NCBI GenBank assembly: GCA_008508345.1 | Contig: QNGE01001248.1 | Location: 23,241-87,240 of the forward strand | DNA: 64,000 nt | Source: Paragonimus westermani | Lineage: Eukaryota; Platyhelminthes; Trematoda; Plagiorchiida; Troglotrematidae | Direction: 5' to 3' | Shown: positions 26,966 to 40,262 of the stretch, piece by piece | Layout of the letters: every line of letters starts with the position of its first letter | Numbering within the stretch: position 1 is the first letter of the stretch | Program-made: the position numbers and the translations under genes | The notes under the pieces: generated by a model | The model's input: only the letters and a program-made list of their open reading frames with translations | Databases searched by the model: none | Told to the model about the DNA's origin: nothing

Positions 26966-29900
26966 AGTTTCCGGTCAAAACCTGTTACGGCGTGTTGTGT
27001 GTAGCGGTCACTTGTGGTGAAGCATATTGCTTCTATTTATTAATCAGCGCCTGTGGAGTGCCATTCGATCTCAGTAACAGGCCTTACCCCTAAGCTCTTC
27101 TGATTATGTTGGCCCACCAGTACCTCGATGTTTGTTAAAGGGAGCTGTGCTTCTCTCGGCCAGAAAATACGTCGACCGCGGAGAAGGCAACTCGAAGTGT
27201 ATTACAACTTACTCCCAACGTGTTATTCTCAATCTGTTTGCGAAAAGCAGAATGCATGTTCGTGGGGGTTTCCCGCTAATCGGCCGACTAGTTTGCGTTA
27301 GAATGCACGTATGGGACTATTAATTTAGTCTGAACATTTCAATGCACATGCACAACAGAATGTGCCATACCATAAATACGATCGTGCCACCGTTATTTAC
27401 GTGGACATACATCAAGTCAGAGCTTTCGTGTCCTTGCAACATTTCACCTTTTCTAAAACATTTCACGCGGGTCGGGATCTGCTTATCCCCTGCGTAACTG
27501 ATTTTTCGCATAAGTGTCTTGACAATTGCGTCATTTCAACTTGAGCATAATTGTCGCTTTACGTGTTTCAAAGATAAGCCGCGTGTCCTACCGTTGGACA
27601 GTAGACCTCTCAAATGAACTTAATTGCTCACTCATTCCGAGGCGGCTGATCTCACTCAATCGACATTTCCTATTCTGCGTATCGTCCAAATCTGCCCCAC
27701 CCCTTCCACCTCTCCGCCTTCCCGGCCGTATCATTAAACTCCGCTTCCAGCCCAACCGTTTGCAGATGGTCATGATCGGAACGAAACGTGTCACTTAATG
27801 GTGTCGGCTCACGGATAATTGGATTGAGTTGGCGGGACTTTCACTTGATTAGGCTCGCCACAAGGCTCACCGCACTAACAGTTAGGTTTTGCAAGCGTCC
27901 GTTCATGTATACTTTATTGCATTATGGGTCTGCGATGGCTTATATTGGAATACCCGAATAACGTAAACATTTGACAACCTGTAATACGAATGGTGATTTC
28001 TGTCTGTTTCAACTGTCAACTCTGATTATTTTCACTAAGACTATCGTGTTTTACTCACAGAATAAGAAAATTCCGCAAATTGTTTGACTGTGCATGTGTA
28101 GGAATTACAATCCACGCGTATATTATTCGCGCAAATTGGCAATCAGGGGACAATGATGCGTCGAAGTGTGTAACAGTAAGAACGAGATTGTCAAATAGCA
28201 CCAAGCAAAAATAAGGCACACATCGAGGTAGTACTGTGCTTGAAACATTAACAAGAAGGTTCTCAACTACTCTTAACGACGATATTTTTTCTTCAAAACA
28301 TAGTTATTTCAACTAAATTCCCATGAATTGCTTACATCTGTTTGGTATGAATAGTTTCTGCGACCTCTCTGCATGCACTCTTACTCCTGTGAAAACAGTC
28401 CTGTTCACCTCAGGATCAGCCAGCAAGGTCGGTAAGTCCTCGAACGATTGTTGGCCCTGTCAAACAGTGTTTTAACAATGGCAGTGAAGAGCGCTTTACC
28501 AGAACTTGATTTGTGCACGCCTGACACCATCCGTTCAATCTGCGGTGTAAACGTTACACAAACGAGGGTGGAAATGTACGGAATTGTTGTTATACTTAAA
28601 GCTATCGCAGTTTGCCTGTGCAATCCAATTAGCTAGTAAACTCGGGCTTGCATCAGTTTTCAAAAAGGGTACTAGCACTCACTGCTCGTTAACATCCTTT
28701 TCACCAAACAACATTCTCTTATTTGAATCATTGACCTTGATCCGAACTGTGGACGGCCCCACAAATATTGTTATAGATATCTGATAACCGATGGGCTAAC
28801 TGTGATTTTCGCGTCATGTTGGGTTTTGTTATCAAGTTTTGTAAGTTTTAATCGGATGAAACAGATTAACGCAATTTGAGTGTGTTAACTACCACAAGCA
28901 GATTGAGAGGATAGAATGTGAGGTTGGCTTTACATGACTATATTTGATCACAGTCTACACAGGTAACTACTGTGGTTGAATTCTCATAAATTTCCTCCGA
29001 AACTGGAGGATGGAAAACAGGAAGAACATCTTAGTAACACATAGAAAAGACTCGAAGGTTGCTTACACACAACGGTTAGTAACTATAAAAAATAAAAGAC
29101 AAATAGTGTTGGAAGTAGGAGGATCGGATCAGTCAACTCAGGTAAACTTCGGTAGTCCGATACTGAATCTAACATTTTCCTTCTGGTGGTGAGTAAATCT
29201 TTATCTACACCTTTTTTCATCTCCACCACTACTGCTTGTTTTTGACCATTTCAGGCTGTCATGCTTGGTATACTCCAGACACTGGCGAAGATGTTCGTGG
29301 ATTTTTGGTTTGGGGTGAACAACACGACATAATTAAACGAAAGAACATACCTAGACCGCTTGGAACCATGAGCGAGAAGGTTACCTAATTTTATATTCAT
29401 ATTTTAAGCACCTTTTGCTCCATCCAGGATGGTTTTAAGGCACGATGAAGGGTCATTCCTACCCAACGTGATTTCGATTACATCACTCTTGAGGAAGGTC
29501 ACCCGAGGTGGTTGTAAGGTAGAGTATTACAACTTGCTGCTGAGGTTGTGTTATTCTCAATCTATTTATCAACAACACGTTAGCCAAGACACTCGAACTG
29601 TTTGACTTCATTCACGCTAAATATGGTGCGGTTATCTAACGCGTCTAATTAGTTTACGGGAGGCTTTAATAAAGTTCAAAACATCCTTGTGCACCACTTC
29701 CTTACAGACGTAAAAATATGCCTTTTCAAAAATAGCGTCAAGGGTTGAACGGAGAGGTTCGGTAAACAAGTTTTCATCCTTAAGGAAGACCTATTGAAAG
29801 GATTTATGTGGAACAGCGGGTTTGTAGCGGGAGTGCCTTAGTCGGCACAGTTGTACGAGTGACATTTCTTCGGCAAATAGCAACTTCTGTACTAATGAGA

Positions 29901-31936
29901 CTACTTGACAAAAGTGAATTTTGATGCAACATAAATAGGGGCACACGGATTCAAGAGGGGTCAAACCGATGTTGTGTAGGAACTAGTGGTTTTGGAAGAC
30001 GTCAGTTTTGGAATCAGAATCAATCTTCTATGTCTGTGTGAGAAGTACAGCAAGGAAGACCATGTGTGACAGACTTTCAGGGCCGACATTTTCAAAGGTT
30101 GGCTGCAAAGTCCACTGTTTTATGTTTTTTGCACCATCGTAGTCTCGATTTCAAAGGTGCATCAAAAAGATGTGTTTAAATCTGTGAATGCTTCTTTTCT
30201 GGTCATATTCGCAATCAAGATATTCAGCTCTCATGTCATCATAAGTTCTGCATGGTTCTTACTACTTACAAAATCTTTGTAGCCCAGAACAACGTAACTT
30301 GCAGTTTTGTATGCAGGGCACACGTTTCACTTGTGACACACGTTGATCCGGTGACTCCGAATAGGCAAGAACGTCCAAATCAGCTTGAGGTAGGATGCTT
30401 TTGATGTGGAATTGGCCATTCACGTATTGTTGACGTCCACACGATTTAGGGTAAGAAAAGACAGCCACACAATATCGCAATTACTCTTGTGAGAAAGGCT
30501 GTAAATCCACAGCCACTCAACCATCACACATGAAGGTTCTAAAGTGGTTTCTATTAGCGGCGAGCACACAAACGTGTTGTGAGTCATTCCCGGCTGAATA
30601 TTTCACAAGATCAAGTAAACTAAGATGGGAGAGAAGCACTGCATCAAACTCGCACTAATACATAGTGAAGACTCAGCGCTGGCCAAGTTAGACTCCGAAA
30701 ATAAACAACCAGTCTTACCTTCCATTTTTCAGAATTCACCAGTAGCACGCATTTTGAATCGGGAGCGGAACCCCGCATTCGCGTGTCTGAATTCAGCTTG
30801 TTGGCCACTAATTCCCTGACATTTCACTTAGCGCCAGCGAGGTGTTACAACTCACACTTTATTCAAAATCGTTTGCCTCGGAGTCTCAACCCCAGAGAGA
30901 GTAAGACATGTACTTCTGATGAGCTATAGCAAGTGTGAAACTGGGTTCCACGGGTTGTTTTGAAAGCAGACTTGTCGAGATGATTGTGTGTTGTTAAGTG
31001 AGGTTCGATCTCAACCAAATGAAACCTTGATTACTTGTTAATCCTGTAAAATTTTTAACGATGCCAGGGAGAGGAGGATTTGCTTTGAACAGACATACTG
31101 TCTCAGACCGAGGAAAGTCGACCCAAACAAGTTGGACAAATACGACACGTGGTCATTCAGAGGACAACTCGTGGAAACGTTGTTTGGAGTAAGATGTTAA
31201 TTAAAAATTAACCTCTCTGTTTTAAGCCGTTGACGGTGATTCCGTGCGTGCAATGGCCACATCAGTGATATACGGTGTCCAAGCGAGCAAACAAGGTGCT
31301 AATGAACAGGTCAAACGAAAGCTCGTCATTGTGCTGCGGATGCGTGACCAATAAACACGCGTGTTTATCCAATAAGTTGGCTGGATCGGGGTGATAACCA
31401 GTTTTCGAAAGTTGTGATTTTCGGCATTCTGTAACAAAAATAAAACTTAAAATCTCCATACACTGAAACTCCTCAGTAAAAAATTGAGAGGGAAACGAAA
31501 CTAGTCGGCTAAATTCATTTCTATGTAAACCGCTCCCAAACAAAGAAATCTTCATTTCATTTTTGTGGAACCGAAACATAGATGATGTGCTATTCATGTT
31601 TATAGTCAGTTTTTGGAGCAGTACTTGTCGCGCCGTGAGCGTACACGTTGATGTTCGACTTTTGTTTAAAGACTAACTGATCTAATGAAAACAGTCGCAC
31701 AACTGAAGCAAAGAAGATGGAGATGAACAGACTGCTATCGACCGAGGTCCGCAAAACCAAAAGCATCTGCGGTTGGCGAGGTTATCGATAAGATGGAAAC
31801 CCACGCAGAACAGAGCTAGTGTTCCCCAAAGTACTTTTGCATAATCCGACTGTGGTAAGACCTCGGTGTGTGTTTGTAAGTTTACTGATGAGCATGCGGG
31901 GATTTGGTTTATTTTCGAGTTGAACATCACTCACAT
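26966..31936. other. Stretch without recognisable genes
   Basis: Open frames are short and unmatched. One frame at 29010-29192 ends at a good donor-like site (GTG|GTGAGT) but has no convincing acceptor or homology. No RNA gene or fresh mobile element was recognised. Confidence 0.45.
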
Positions 31937-32166
31937 TTGATCGCAGTCATCGCATTCAGATAGACTTTCCAGCCAGCCTCTTTCGAAAACAAGCACTAGA
32001 CTCGAGATTCGCTCTGATTAGAGCTCGTCAGTAGTGCACATGCTTGCCACGGCCTGGATTTGAACTCCGGCCATTCCAATCATGAGGCAACCGTGTTGGC
32101 CACTGCGCCATTCACCTCACATTAGGCACGACCGAATTATCAAATGTGAACGCTCAACCACTCTCG
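31937..32166 (-). repeat. Left arm of 564-bp palindrome; tRNA-SINE-like, minus orientation
   Basis: Its 230 bp are the reverse complement of 32271-32500 with essentially one mismatch seen by eye. Coordinate pairs sum to 64437 from end to end, so there are no gaps. The full family tail ttgaacatcactcacat continues outward to about 31920, beyond the paired region. The near-identity means this pair is young, or kept identical by gene conversion, unlike the decayed copies elsewhere. Confidence 0.9.
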
Positions 32167-32270
32167 ACCTGTCTCGGAAGTCCTAATGGCGGGGTTATCG
32201 ATTGGAGTTGACAGGACAGTTACTGTGTCTCCTGTCGAGACGACCGCGCAACCTGATCATTGCTCACAAG
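32167..32270. repeat. 104-bp spacer of the palindrome
   Basis: It contains gttatcgattggagttgac, a block that recurs in degenerate form in the spacer at about 11445 and next to the copies at 26655 and 38104. The spacer therefore appears to be a family component rather than random host sequence. Confidence 0.6.
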
Positions 32271-32500
32271 CGAGAGTGGTTGAGCGTTCACATCTGATAA
32301 TTCGGTCGTGCCTAATGTGAGGTGAATGGCGCAGTGGCCAACACGGTTGCCTCATGATTGGAATGGCCGGAGTTCAAATCCAGGCCGTGGCAAGCATGTG
32401 CACTACTGACGAGCTCTAATCAGAGCGAATCTCGAGTCTAGTGCTTGTTTTCGAAAGAGGCTGGCTGGAAAGTCTATCTGAATGCGATGACTGCGATCAA
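32271..32500 (+). repeat. Right arm of 564-bp palindrome; reference copy of the tRNA-SINE-like family
   Basis: Pol III-type internal promoter elements are visible: an A-box-like tggcgcagtggcc at 32327-32339 and a B-box-like ggagttcaaatcc at 32369-32381, about 42 nt apart as in tRNA-derived SINEs. A tRNA-unrelated body follows (cactactgacgagctctaat, ctcgagtctagtgcttg, gaaagaggctggctggaaag) and then the gcgatcaa tail. Body and tail are shared by the copies at 11, 24, 26, 38, 58 and 63 kb. There is no open reading frame, and any movement would need enzymes supplied in trans. Confidence 0.85.
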
Positions 32501-35500
32501 CTATTTGTAAGTTGTGGAGCTTTCCTTGTCTTTTACGTAGTGAGTGAAAACAAACAAATTAATAACCTCAGAGTTGTAGAACAGTGAAATATTTGCCCTA
32601 TGATAAGAATTACTGGTCACCTATCAACAACACGCAATCGTATGCAAAACACACATGACTGGTGATTACGTGGACGAAGTGATGAGTGTGTTACACTGAG
32701 GTACTTCTAACAATTATATGAGTACACAGGAAGAAGCCAGTACCGGAGTGTTGAGGTGAGAATAAAAATACATAGGATATCATATAAGAGTCAGTTTGGG
32801 CCACCGTAACTATAGGCTGTACAAACTGGCAAAAGTGGGGTGTTTTATATCTGCCCACATTAACTGCAAATCAACATGTCACTAAACAAGATGAAGGCAG
32901 GTTTTTGATTAACCGAACCAAGCTGGCTATTGTTGCAAACACTAGACTTGTTTTCATTCACGTACAGTATTACTGAAGTGAGATTTAACCACATAATATT
33001 CCGCTGAATTCTAAGTTTATGTTTTTTGTCTAGCTTCCGGGATTTCTAGCAGTTATCTCTGCTGCTCGTCATATATATCTGTGGTTTTCGATAAATCATT
33101 CTTGAAGTCAGCTAAAACTTTATTCGACATCATCACAACCTGATGGTTTAGTGGAGGTTAACTTTCAGATGGTAACAGTCAGTTTAAATTGTTGCTCTAC
33201 TGCTGCCACCAGTGAACGGAGTAAGCAGACAGTCATACTACCTCTATCGCAGCATAGCATGTAAATAGCATCCTAGTAGTAATACTCATAGGCCAGTCGT
33301 ACCAGAAGGTTCCAATAAATAAGTAAGTGAATGTTTTGAATAAAACCGTCCCCCTTCCCACGAAATGTTTGGTTGGATAGTATCACTGTGATACCCCACC
33401 CTACAGCGTTCCGCGGTTGAACATAAATTCGTAATTTGCCACCCACTCAAGTGGACCACCAACACGTACGTGATAAGCAAGATCCTCTCGTTTGCGTCCA
33501 AATGGAGCACACGAATGATGTCACGCCCACGCATCCCTCAGTCAGATGTGGACTGTGTCCCTAATTTGACTGACCTAGGCAGCTAAATAGCATGTTGACC
33601 AATGAGGTTTCGAGTAGGAAAGAGCACCGAATCTGATTGCCGCTATCCCTACAAGCTGTTCATTCAGACGAGATGAACCCTTCGTTAATTTTGGGTTGGG
33701 AGTTGAGCCGTCGTATCGAAAAACGGAAATCACGCCCACCACTCGAGCATCAGCTATGTTTGAATGACATTCCAGGATGTACACATAGGCACAATTCATC
33801 CCTTTAGTGAGTGAATGAGATGTTCGTTCCTTGACCCATAAATAACGATTTGACTCAACGGCACTGGAACGTCAGTCTTGGCCTTTTGTTCAAACGAAGG
33901 ATATTCATATTTGTGTTACATCTAAGTGACCGGAATAGACAGTAAGTCGAGAGTATAGTTGGAATGAGTGGTGTCTATTTTTTATATTCTATTTTCTCTA
34001 AGAACGTACTGACATTGTTCTCGCGTCATTACTGGCGTGACTGTGTTTAACTACTTGTTTTTGGCTTATTGTTGAAGCAAAAATTAGTTGAACTGGCCAT
34101 ACGTATCCACACTTTATCCACGCTTGGTCTACGCAACCCAGCAGTCAGCTGCAGCGTTGATTTCCCTGGGTTTCACGGAAGGAGAAATGCGAGTGGTTGT
34201 GAGTTTCTGTTGATTTGCTGACTGATGGCTAAAATGTGGACGGTTACAAGGTGTAAAGCATATATTAGCCTTGTAAAACAGGAGAAACTAGTGAGACAAA
34301 AATTTGAAGTGCAGTATATTGAATATACATATTTATTAAACATTCGAAAACACAACCGACATTTCGATGTGATTGAAAGATGCTCACACTTGGAGTCAAC
34401 AAAAGCAGAGACAGATACACGTAAGGCAACCTTTGAGAATGTCCACAGAGGCGTCCATGTGAAACATATACTCGGTTGACTCCAGCTTATAAATTAATAA
34501 CCTAATCATAGGCATCTCAACCTAGTCAACCGTGATCCTAGAGTAAACAGATATGTTCCAGATTAGACAGAAAAGAAGTTTCGTTCGAGAAGTAAGCTAC
34601 TGATTTAGAAAGTAAGTTAAACTGACCCAAACATTAATCACTATATTCAATGAGGACAGACCTGATTATAGATGATCACACATGTGAAGTTTGACGAGTG
34701 TAACATGTTTGCTTGAGATTCAAACAAATATTGTCAAACATTCTAACATAGAAGCCAGGTTTCGAACACCTATCAGCACTTTTGATGCGAACACGAAACT
34801 ATGGGTCCGTTTCTACCACACGGCAAACAATGGAGTGAGACAAAGTGAGCCGTCCTCCGCAAAACTCGCTCCACGACTCCTCCCAGTACCAATTAGCCTC
34901 TTTTATTGCTGTAGCTGTACCATTTATATTAAGTCCTAAATCACCTTTCACTGGTGGTCCGGGGTCTCTTCACGTTTGGAGATCGCCTGCTTGCGAACAC
35001 CCAGAAAACATTAGGTGTATTTTTGATGGTGACCATGAATAATTTTAAACTTAGCAGCGTTTAATTAAAGTTAGGTTTATCTGCCACTGTTTAAACATTT
35101 GTTTAATTCTAATGCGCGTCGACATCCTACAAGTTGTATATTTCGTTATAGTTTTGCGTTGCCAACGTTCAGCGGCGTTTGAAAATTTGTAGTGGTTCAC
35201 TTGGGAAGGGCGAGAAGAACAAACAATGAATGGTTTCCTCAGTACGACCCTGGCAAACTGCTGCTATTGGCTGTGGACGGTTTGATAACTGACCGTTTAC
35301 AGTGACTCTTAATTTGCTCCTGGCTAGGTACTCCTTGAACTTCATAGACAATAGTTCACGAGGCCACACTTGGTCGGTCTTTGCACCAAGTTGGAGTGAC
35401 CGACAAAGTTGAAGACCTTAAAGAAACCTACGCTAGTGACACCGGTGAATATTTCATGATTCAGAATTCTCGATGAGTTAATAATTTTGAGAAATACGAC

Positions 35501-36720
35501 TGTCAGGCATGACATCGGCGGTGTACTGCATTCAAAATTTCAAGTTCAGCCACCTTCGATTATAGTGAAGCATGTAGCAAAGGTCGCATTTCCTACGATG
35601 TCGCTAGAAGCAAGTCTACCGATTGATGGCCCAATACGTCTTCTTTACGTTCATATTTGAAAGCAGATGTTTTGAGATCTCCATGTGCATTTGGTGTTAG
35701 TGATGTAACGCTGTCATTTGCACCCCTTTTCAACCTGTGCCTGGACATCAGGTCCCCACCGCTTGATACGTTTGCAGACACTCCTTAATTTAACCTTCAC
35801 TTGTGGCGTTGACAAATTGGCGTTGTGATAGTTCAGCAGTCGCTGCGGCCGAACGTTTCTGCTGCGTGCGCAACCCTTCGGCGGCCCTTCATAGCGTCAT
35901 TACACTCAGCGAATGTGGAAGGTTGTGAAATCTCCACCCCACTATTCGTGTATGTTCATATTTCATCTGAATTATTTGAGTTTTGCCCCCAGTGTATGGG
36001 GAGCATTCTGTTAGTATTTCGATTAATTTTCATCCCGAGGGCCGTCATGCAATTTCTTCTGTGGGTGTATTTTTCTCAATAAACTCGCATACTCTGTTTG
36101 GTAATTCGTTCCATTCTGCATGTGTCGAAATAGGCATACGGTTTATATAGTTTTTTTGAGATCTTTCGTTTCCCATACGTCTAAAATAGTATAATGGAGG
36201 ATAATTCGTTGCTGGGTTTAAGTTCCGTTGATTACCTATGCAAGAACTACCTTCTGACATGGTTGGTTTCGTTTAAGATATTTTCCCATGAAACGCCTTC
36301 AACGCCTTGTATTATTTTGTGAGTAATTTATTCACATATATTGTTGCAGCTAATGATTGGATGTCCTGCTGGTGGTGATTCACATGATTTTTTCTGCCCT
36401 TTATCGGGAGAATCTTTCTCTTTGGCCAATTTGCTCAAAAATGACAGTTTTCCTACTAAGCATTTGTTGACTGCATTCAATCAAATTAAATGTCTCTGTG
36501 ACTAAGTTATGGGTCGTATCTCCAGTACAGCTAAGGAGCAGTTGTTAAGGTGTCAGACAATCTGACTCAGGCAAAACCTAACCGCGGCTTTTCAATATTC
36601 GATCACGATCGGTCAGAATCATATTTTGTCTAGATTAACTCCCCAGCTCGTTAAAATTTTTGTAAATACGAGTAATTTTTCAGCCATTTTATTCCTACTT
36701 CATGTTAAACACCACCCACC
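32501..36720. other. Stretch without recognisable genes
   Basis: It contains the second copy of the CR1-like endonuclease remnant (34591-34700, annotated separately). Otherwise there are only short unmatched open frames. Confidence 0.45.
34591..34700 (-). mobile_element. Second diverged copy of the CR1-like endonuclease remnant
   Basis: The DNA aligns over about 100 bp with 23644-23755 in the same orientation; for example gatttagaaagtaagtt here matches aatttggaaagtaagtt there, and ctatattcaatgaggacaga matches ttatattcgatggctgacag. The reading frame is broken by stops. It has the same interpretation as the 23.6-kb copy and supports a dispersed retroelement family. Confidence 0.4.
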
Positions 36721-36721
36721 C

Positions 36722-36925
36722 CCAGGTCACAGTCCCTGCGTTCGAACAGGCCTTCCAGTCTGCCAACTCCGAACGAAAGCACCGGAATGGAATTTTCCTC
36801 CTATTAGTGCCCATCAGTAGTTTATATCCTTGTCCGAGACAGATTTTGCACTGCGACCCTCGTGTTCGTGAGACTAGCGTATTAACCACGACCCTAACAA
36901 CCTCATAATAGGCATGACATACCCG
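36722..36925 (-). repeat. tRNA-SINE-like arm, minus orientation (diverged copy)
   Basis: It retains in order ccttccagtctgcc, gaacgaaagcacc, the cccatcagtag block, gcactgcgaccctcg in the B-box region, gagactagcgtattaacca and aataggcatga. These are the minus-strand blocks of the family. No plus-oriented partner was found next to it. Confidence 0.55.
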
Positions 36926-38140
36926 AACGTTCTGCCCCAAATCTGTGTGAATTATGTTCGGATTACTCAAAATTCAGTCATTCCATTCCACTTTTAATAA
37001 ACACCGACTTGGATACAATAGAGGACAAAAACTAATCGAATGCTCATTAGAAGCTGAACTTTGTATCCGACAGGAGCGCCAACGAATTGTTCCGTTATTT
37101 ACTTGTTCATTCTTTTTCATCAATAATTTTCCTCCTGCACCTAACTGACCAGGGACCGTTTCGGGTTTATTGCTTGAATACTGCTTGGTTGCCTGACACA
37201 AAGTGATTATGACGGATGGTTGATGGAAGGTTTTTGAAGCGAAAACAAAAATCAGAAAGCAGACAACTGCCCTAGATTTTGTGTATTATTTTTAGGCAGT
37301 ATTAGTGACACTGCCACGTTTTGTCATAGCCAAGGGATGCTCACAGTGGTTCGCCATTGCTCACACAAACTCGTCAGCTGCTACTAGTTTATGAAGTTCG
37401 AAAGCTTTCCAGTGTTTCGTGGCAATACTGACCTGCCATACATGTCTCATTCTGTCGCCATAAAACTTGCTGGATGTGTAGAGATATTTGCCCCGTTTGA
37501 GATTTACAAAGGGGTGGTGAAAAAGCGCTCGTTAGTACAACGGATATTACCGGTACCACACGCAGTAGGCTCAGCTCGTCCGCTGGCTGCTCCCATTCTT
37601 ATGTGTTTGGCTTTAGATCACAACCACGAGGCTGTGAGGATAGGTCGGTCTCTAAGACTAACCACAAATTCATGGAACTAGTAGATTCTATTGTATACCA
37701 GATGTTCAACACATTCTGATCCAAAGTCATCAGACTGTTGACCACTGGAACCTAGAAGTATTTGGTAAAGTAACTGGCACAATTAAAACAGACTACAATA
37801 CAGTTTCTTTCTAATGTTTTCACCTAAGCAGCAGTGTAAAAATTTTGCTAGCTCTTATTAACCAAAGTTAACAAACAATACTAGTCGACTTCATGTAGTA
37901 AATTCCAACAATGTACAGCGTACCACCCACAGCAAGATTAAAACATTCAAATATGAGTAACCTCTGTCGATCCGTTGTTTTACTATTTAAAATCTTTTTG
38001 CTCTGTACTCTTTGTCATTTTGTCAGTACACTGCTTCAAGTAATCAGAGGGAGTTCGTTCGCTTGCCACTAAGTTTTCCGTCCATCATTGTCATTTGCCA
38101 ACTTATCGATTGGTGAGTGGTGGGAGATTTTGACAACTTT
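36926..38140. other. Short intergenic stretch
   Basis: No gene recognised. At 38098-38130 there is cttatcgattggtgagtggt, a block also seen in the spacers of other repeat copies, directly before the next repeat. Confidence 0.4.
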
Positions 38141-38224
38141 AAGTTGAACATCACTTACATTTGATCGCCACTTCCGCATTCGGATAGACTTTCCAGATAG
38201 CCTCTTTTGAAAAGAAGCACTAGA
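38141..38224 (-). repeat. tRNA-SINE-like tail, minus orientation (copy 4, left)
   Basis: It starts aagttgaacatcacttacat and runs through ttgatcgccac, gatagactttccaga and agaagcactaga. It is the reverse complement of the last part of the plus copy that ends at 38474. The left arm is truncated: the promoter-containing half is missing. Confidence 0.75.
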
Positions 38225-38232
38225 CAATAAAG

Positions 38233-38474
38233 TGGTCCAGCGTTTAAATATGATAATTCAGTCGTGTCCACTGTGAGGCCAGTGGTACAGTAGTCACTAC
38301 GGTTGCTCATATTGGCGTGGTCGGAGTTCTAGTCCTGGCCGTGGCAAGCATATGGGCTAGTGACGAGCTCCAATGAGAGGGAAACTCGAGACTGGTGCTC
38401 CTTTTCAAAAGGGACCAGCTAGAATGTCTTTTTGAATGCAAAAGCTGCGGTTAAATGTGAGTGATGTTCAACTT
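38233..38474 (+). repeat. tRNA-SINE-like arm, plus orientation (copy 4, right)
   Basis: A near-complete arm: gataattcagtcgtg, ccagtggtacagtag (A-box region), ggtcggagttctagtcctgg (B-box region), gacgagctccaat and tgtgagtgatgttcaactt. With the short minus tail at 38141 both outer ends are inverted copies of aagttgaacatcac. Confidence 0.75.
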
Positions 38475-40151
38475 GAAGTTATTAAATTTTTCTCAGGTGT
38501 AATTGTGAGATCGTTTCATCTCCTAAACGGCCATTTTGGATTTATCCACGTGTAATTCAGACAATCTGATTCAAATCACTTGATAAAGGTTCTGTGGCAG
38601 AGTTGAAACGTTGCGAAACGGATAACTTCTGGTTTCGAATTGTTTTGGCTTAGCCAAGGATTTATTTAATAATTACTCACGTGCACTTTATACCTTCAGT
38701 TCAGCCGAGGTAATCCAGAGTGAAATAAAGGAAGCGAGAGCTTGTATTTTAAGCGCGTTAAAGATCGTTCGTTAGTATTTATGTAATGATCAAAATAATG
38801 AACTGTTGGTCTAGTCCGGTCTGTCTAAGGTACGGAGAGTTTCACAGTTCTCCCCACTAGTAGTCGTGTGGAGTTTGGATCTAAAGGCCAAAATTAATTT
38901 AAAATAGATCAACAGGACACCACAGCGTAATTACTGTAGACTTTTAAGGAGGATGGTGATCTATTGACTGTCAGTCTTAGGCATTTCATTGGCAACCATT
39001 TGATACCTTCTCGATGAAACTGTGGCAGTCTATGTGCTTTGTTTTCTGGCTGGCAAGTAACTGCGAGTTTGATACTCATCATTGGGTCAGTCACGAGATG
39101 GTGGGGAAGTTGTGGTTTATTACAGTAAGAACATCACAGCATTATTTTCATCCAACTTTTGGCGGAATCTGCTTTTAAGTATCAGAACAATCTCACGGCA
39201 CCTTCAGGACCTGTATTCGGCGACTAACAGTAAACTTAAACAAAGGTTTGTTCATCTCATGGGTATGTTCCACTCGCCTTTATGAATATGCAAAGTTTGG
39301 TCTGAAACATTCCCAGTGCATGTGTGCATGAACTCTTGGTTGATTTTTAGATCGTTTTTGTCGTATAACATCTTATTAGGTGCTAAGAATGTGACCACTC
39401 ACCTCTTTTGTTCACTCGTTTATTTATTTTGGTAAAGATAAAAAAAGCTTGTTGGTTCTGTTGCTAAAGATTAGCGTTATTTGGTTACCCGTTATCATGG
39501 GAACTCTCACGGGCCCAAACAATTTACCGATCTCTTTAATATGAATAAGTACCTTCAGTTTGTTTTAGTGGGTGTTTATACTGATCAGGCATGTCAGTAA
39601 GCATGATCTTTCCAACCTATCTCCAATGACTTGTCTTCAACGTGATAAACTGTTAGTCTGAGGTGGTGCGAACGAAATTCACGCGGCGCAGCACTGGTTA
39701 CCAGCTCAATCTCTTATAGCTATAAGATAATCCATAAAGGTGAATTGTGCAAATCCACAAATCCACGTATGACATGAAGTTACATGTTACGGAACATCGC
39801 TCGTTAGATATGAATGATGTCATTTTCATATAGAGCTTCTCAAACAACCAGTTTTCATGAATTCTCAAACCCGGTAAGAAAGAAACAACAAGTTCAGGGA
39901 GCCTAAAACGTGTCAACTGCTGCAGTGTGTATGAGAACCGACCTATTACATAACAAATCAGTAATGGTTTATCAACAGTCACGTAAATCATGTCATACGA
40001 CTGCCCCATATACGACGCGGTTGTATAATACACATTTAGAACCAGTCACAGTTGACCGCAGATTTCGCATTCACATATGCATTTCGGGAAGCCCTTTCCG
40101 AACACAAACCACAAACACGAACTTAGTTCTTTCAAGAGCTTATCACTAGTG
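38475..40151. other. Stretch without recognisable genes
   Basis: No gene recognised. At 38578-38625, aaaggttctgtggcagag followed by ttgaaacgttgcgaaacgg loosely resembles the hammerhead-like ends of Penelope-like elements, in degenerate form. Confidence 0.4.
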
Positions 40152-40262
40152 CGTGTTCTTACCGAGGCCGGAGTTTGGGTTCCGGTAAAATCCTTGTGAG
40201 GCAACCGTAATGACCACTGAGCCACTAACCCCATATTAGGCATGATCAAACTTTCGAAGCAA
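40152..40262 (-). repeat. tRNA-SINE-like head, minus orientation (fragment)
   Basis: It contains, in reverse complement, the B-box block (gccggagtttgggttccgg), gaggcaaccgtaatgaccac, gagccactaacc and atattaggcatgatc. Only the promoter-bearing head is preserved. Confidence 0.55.
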
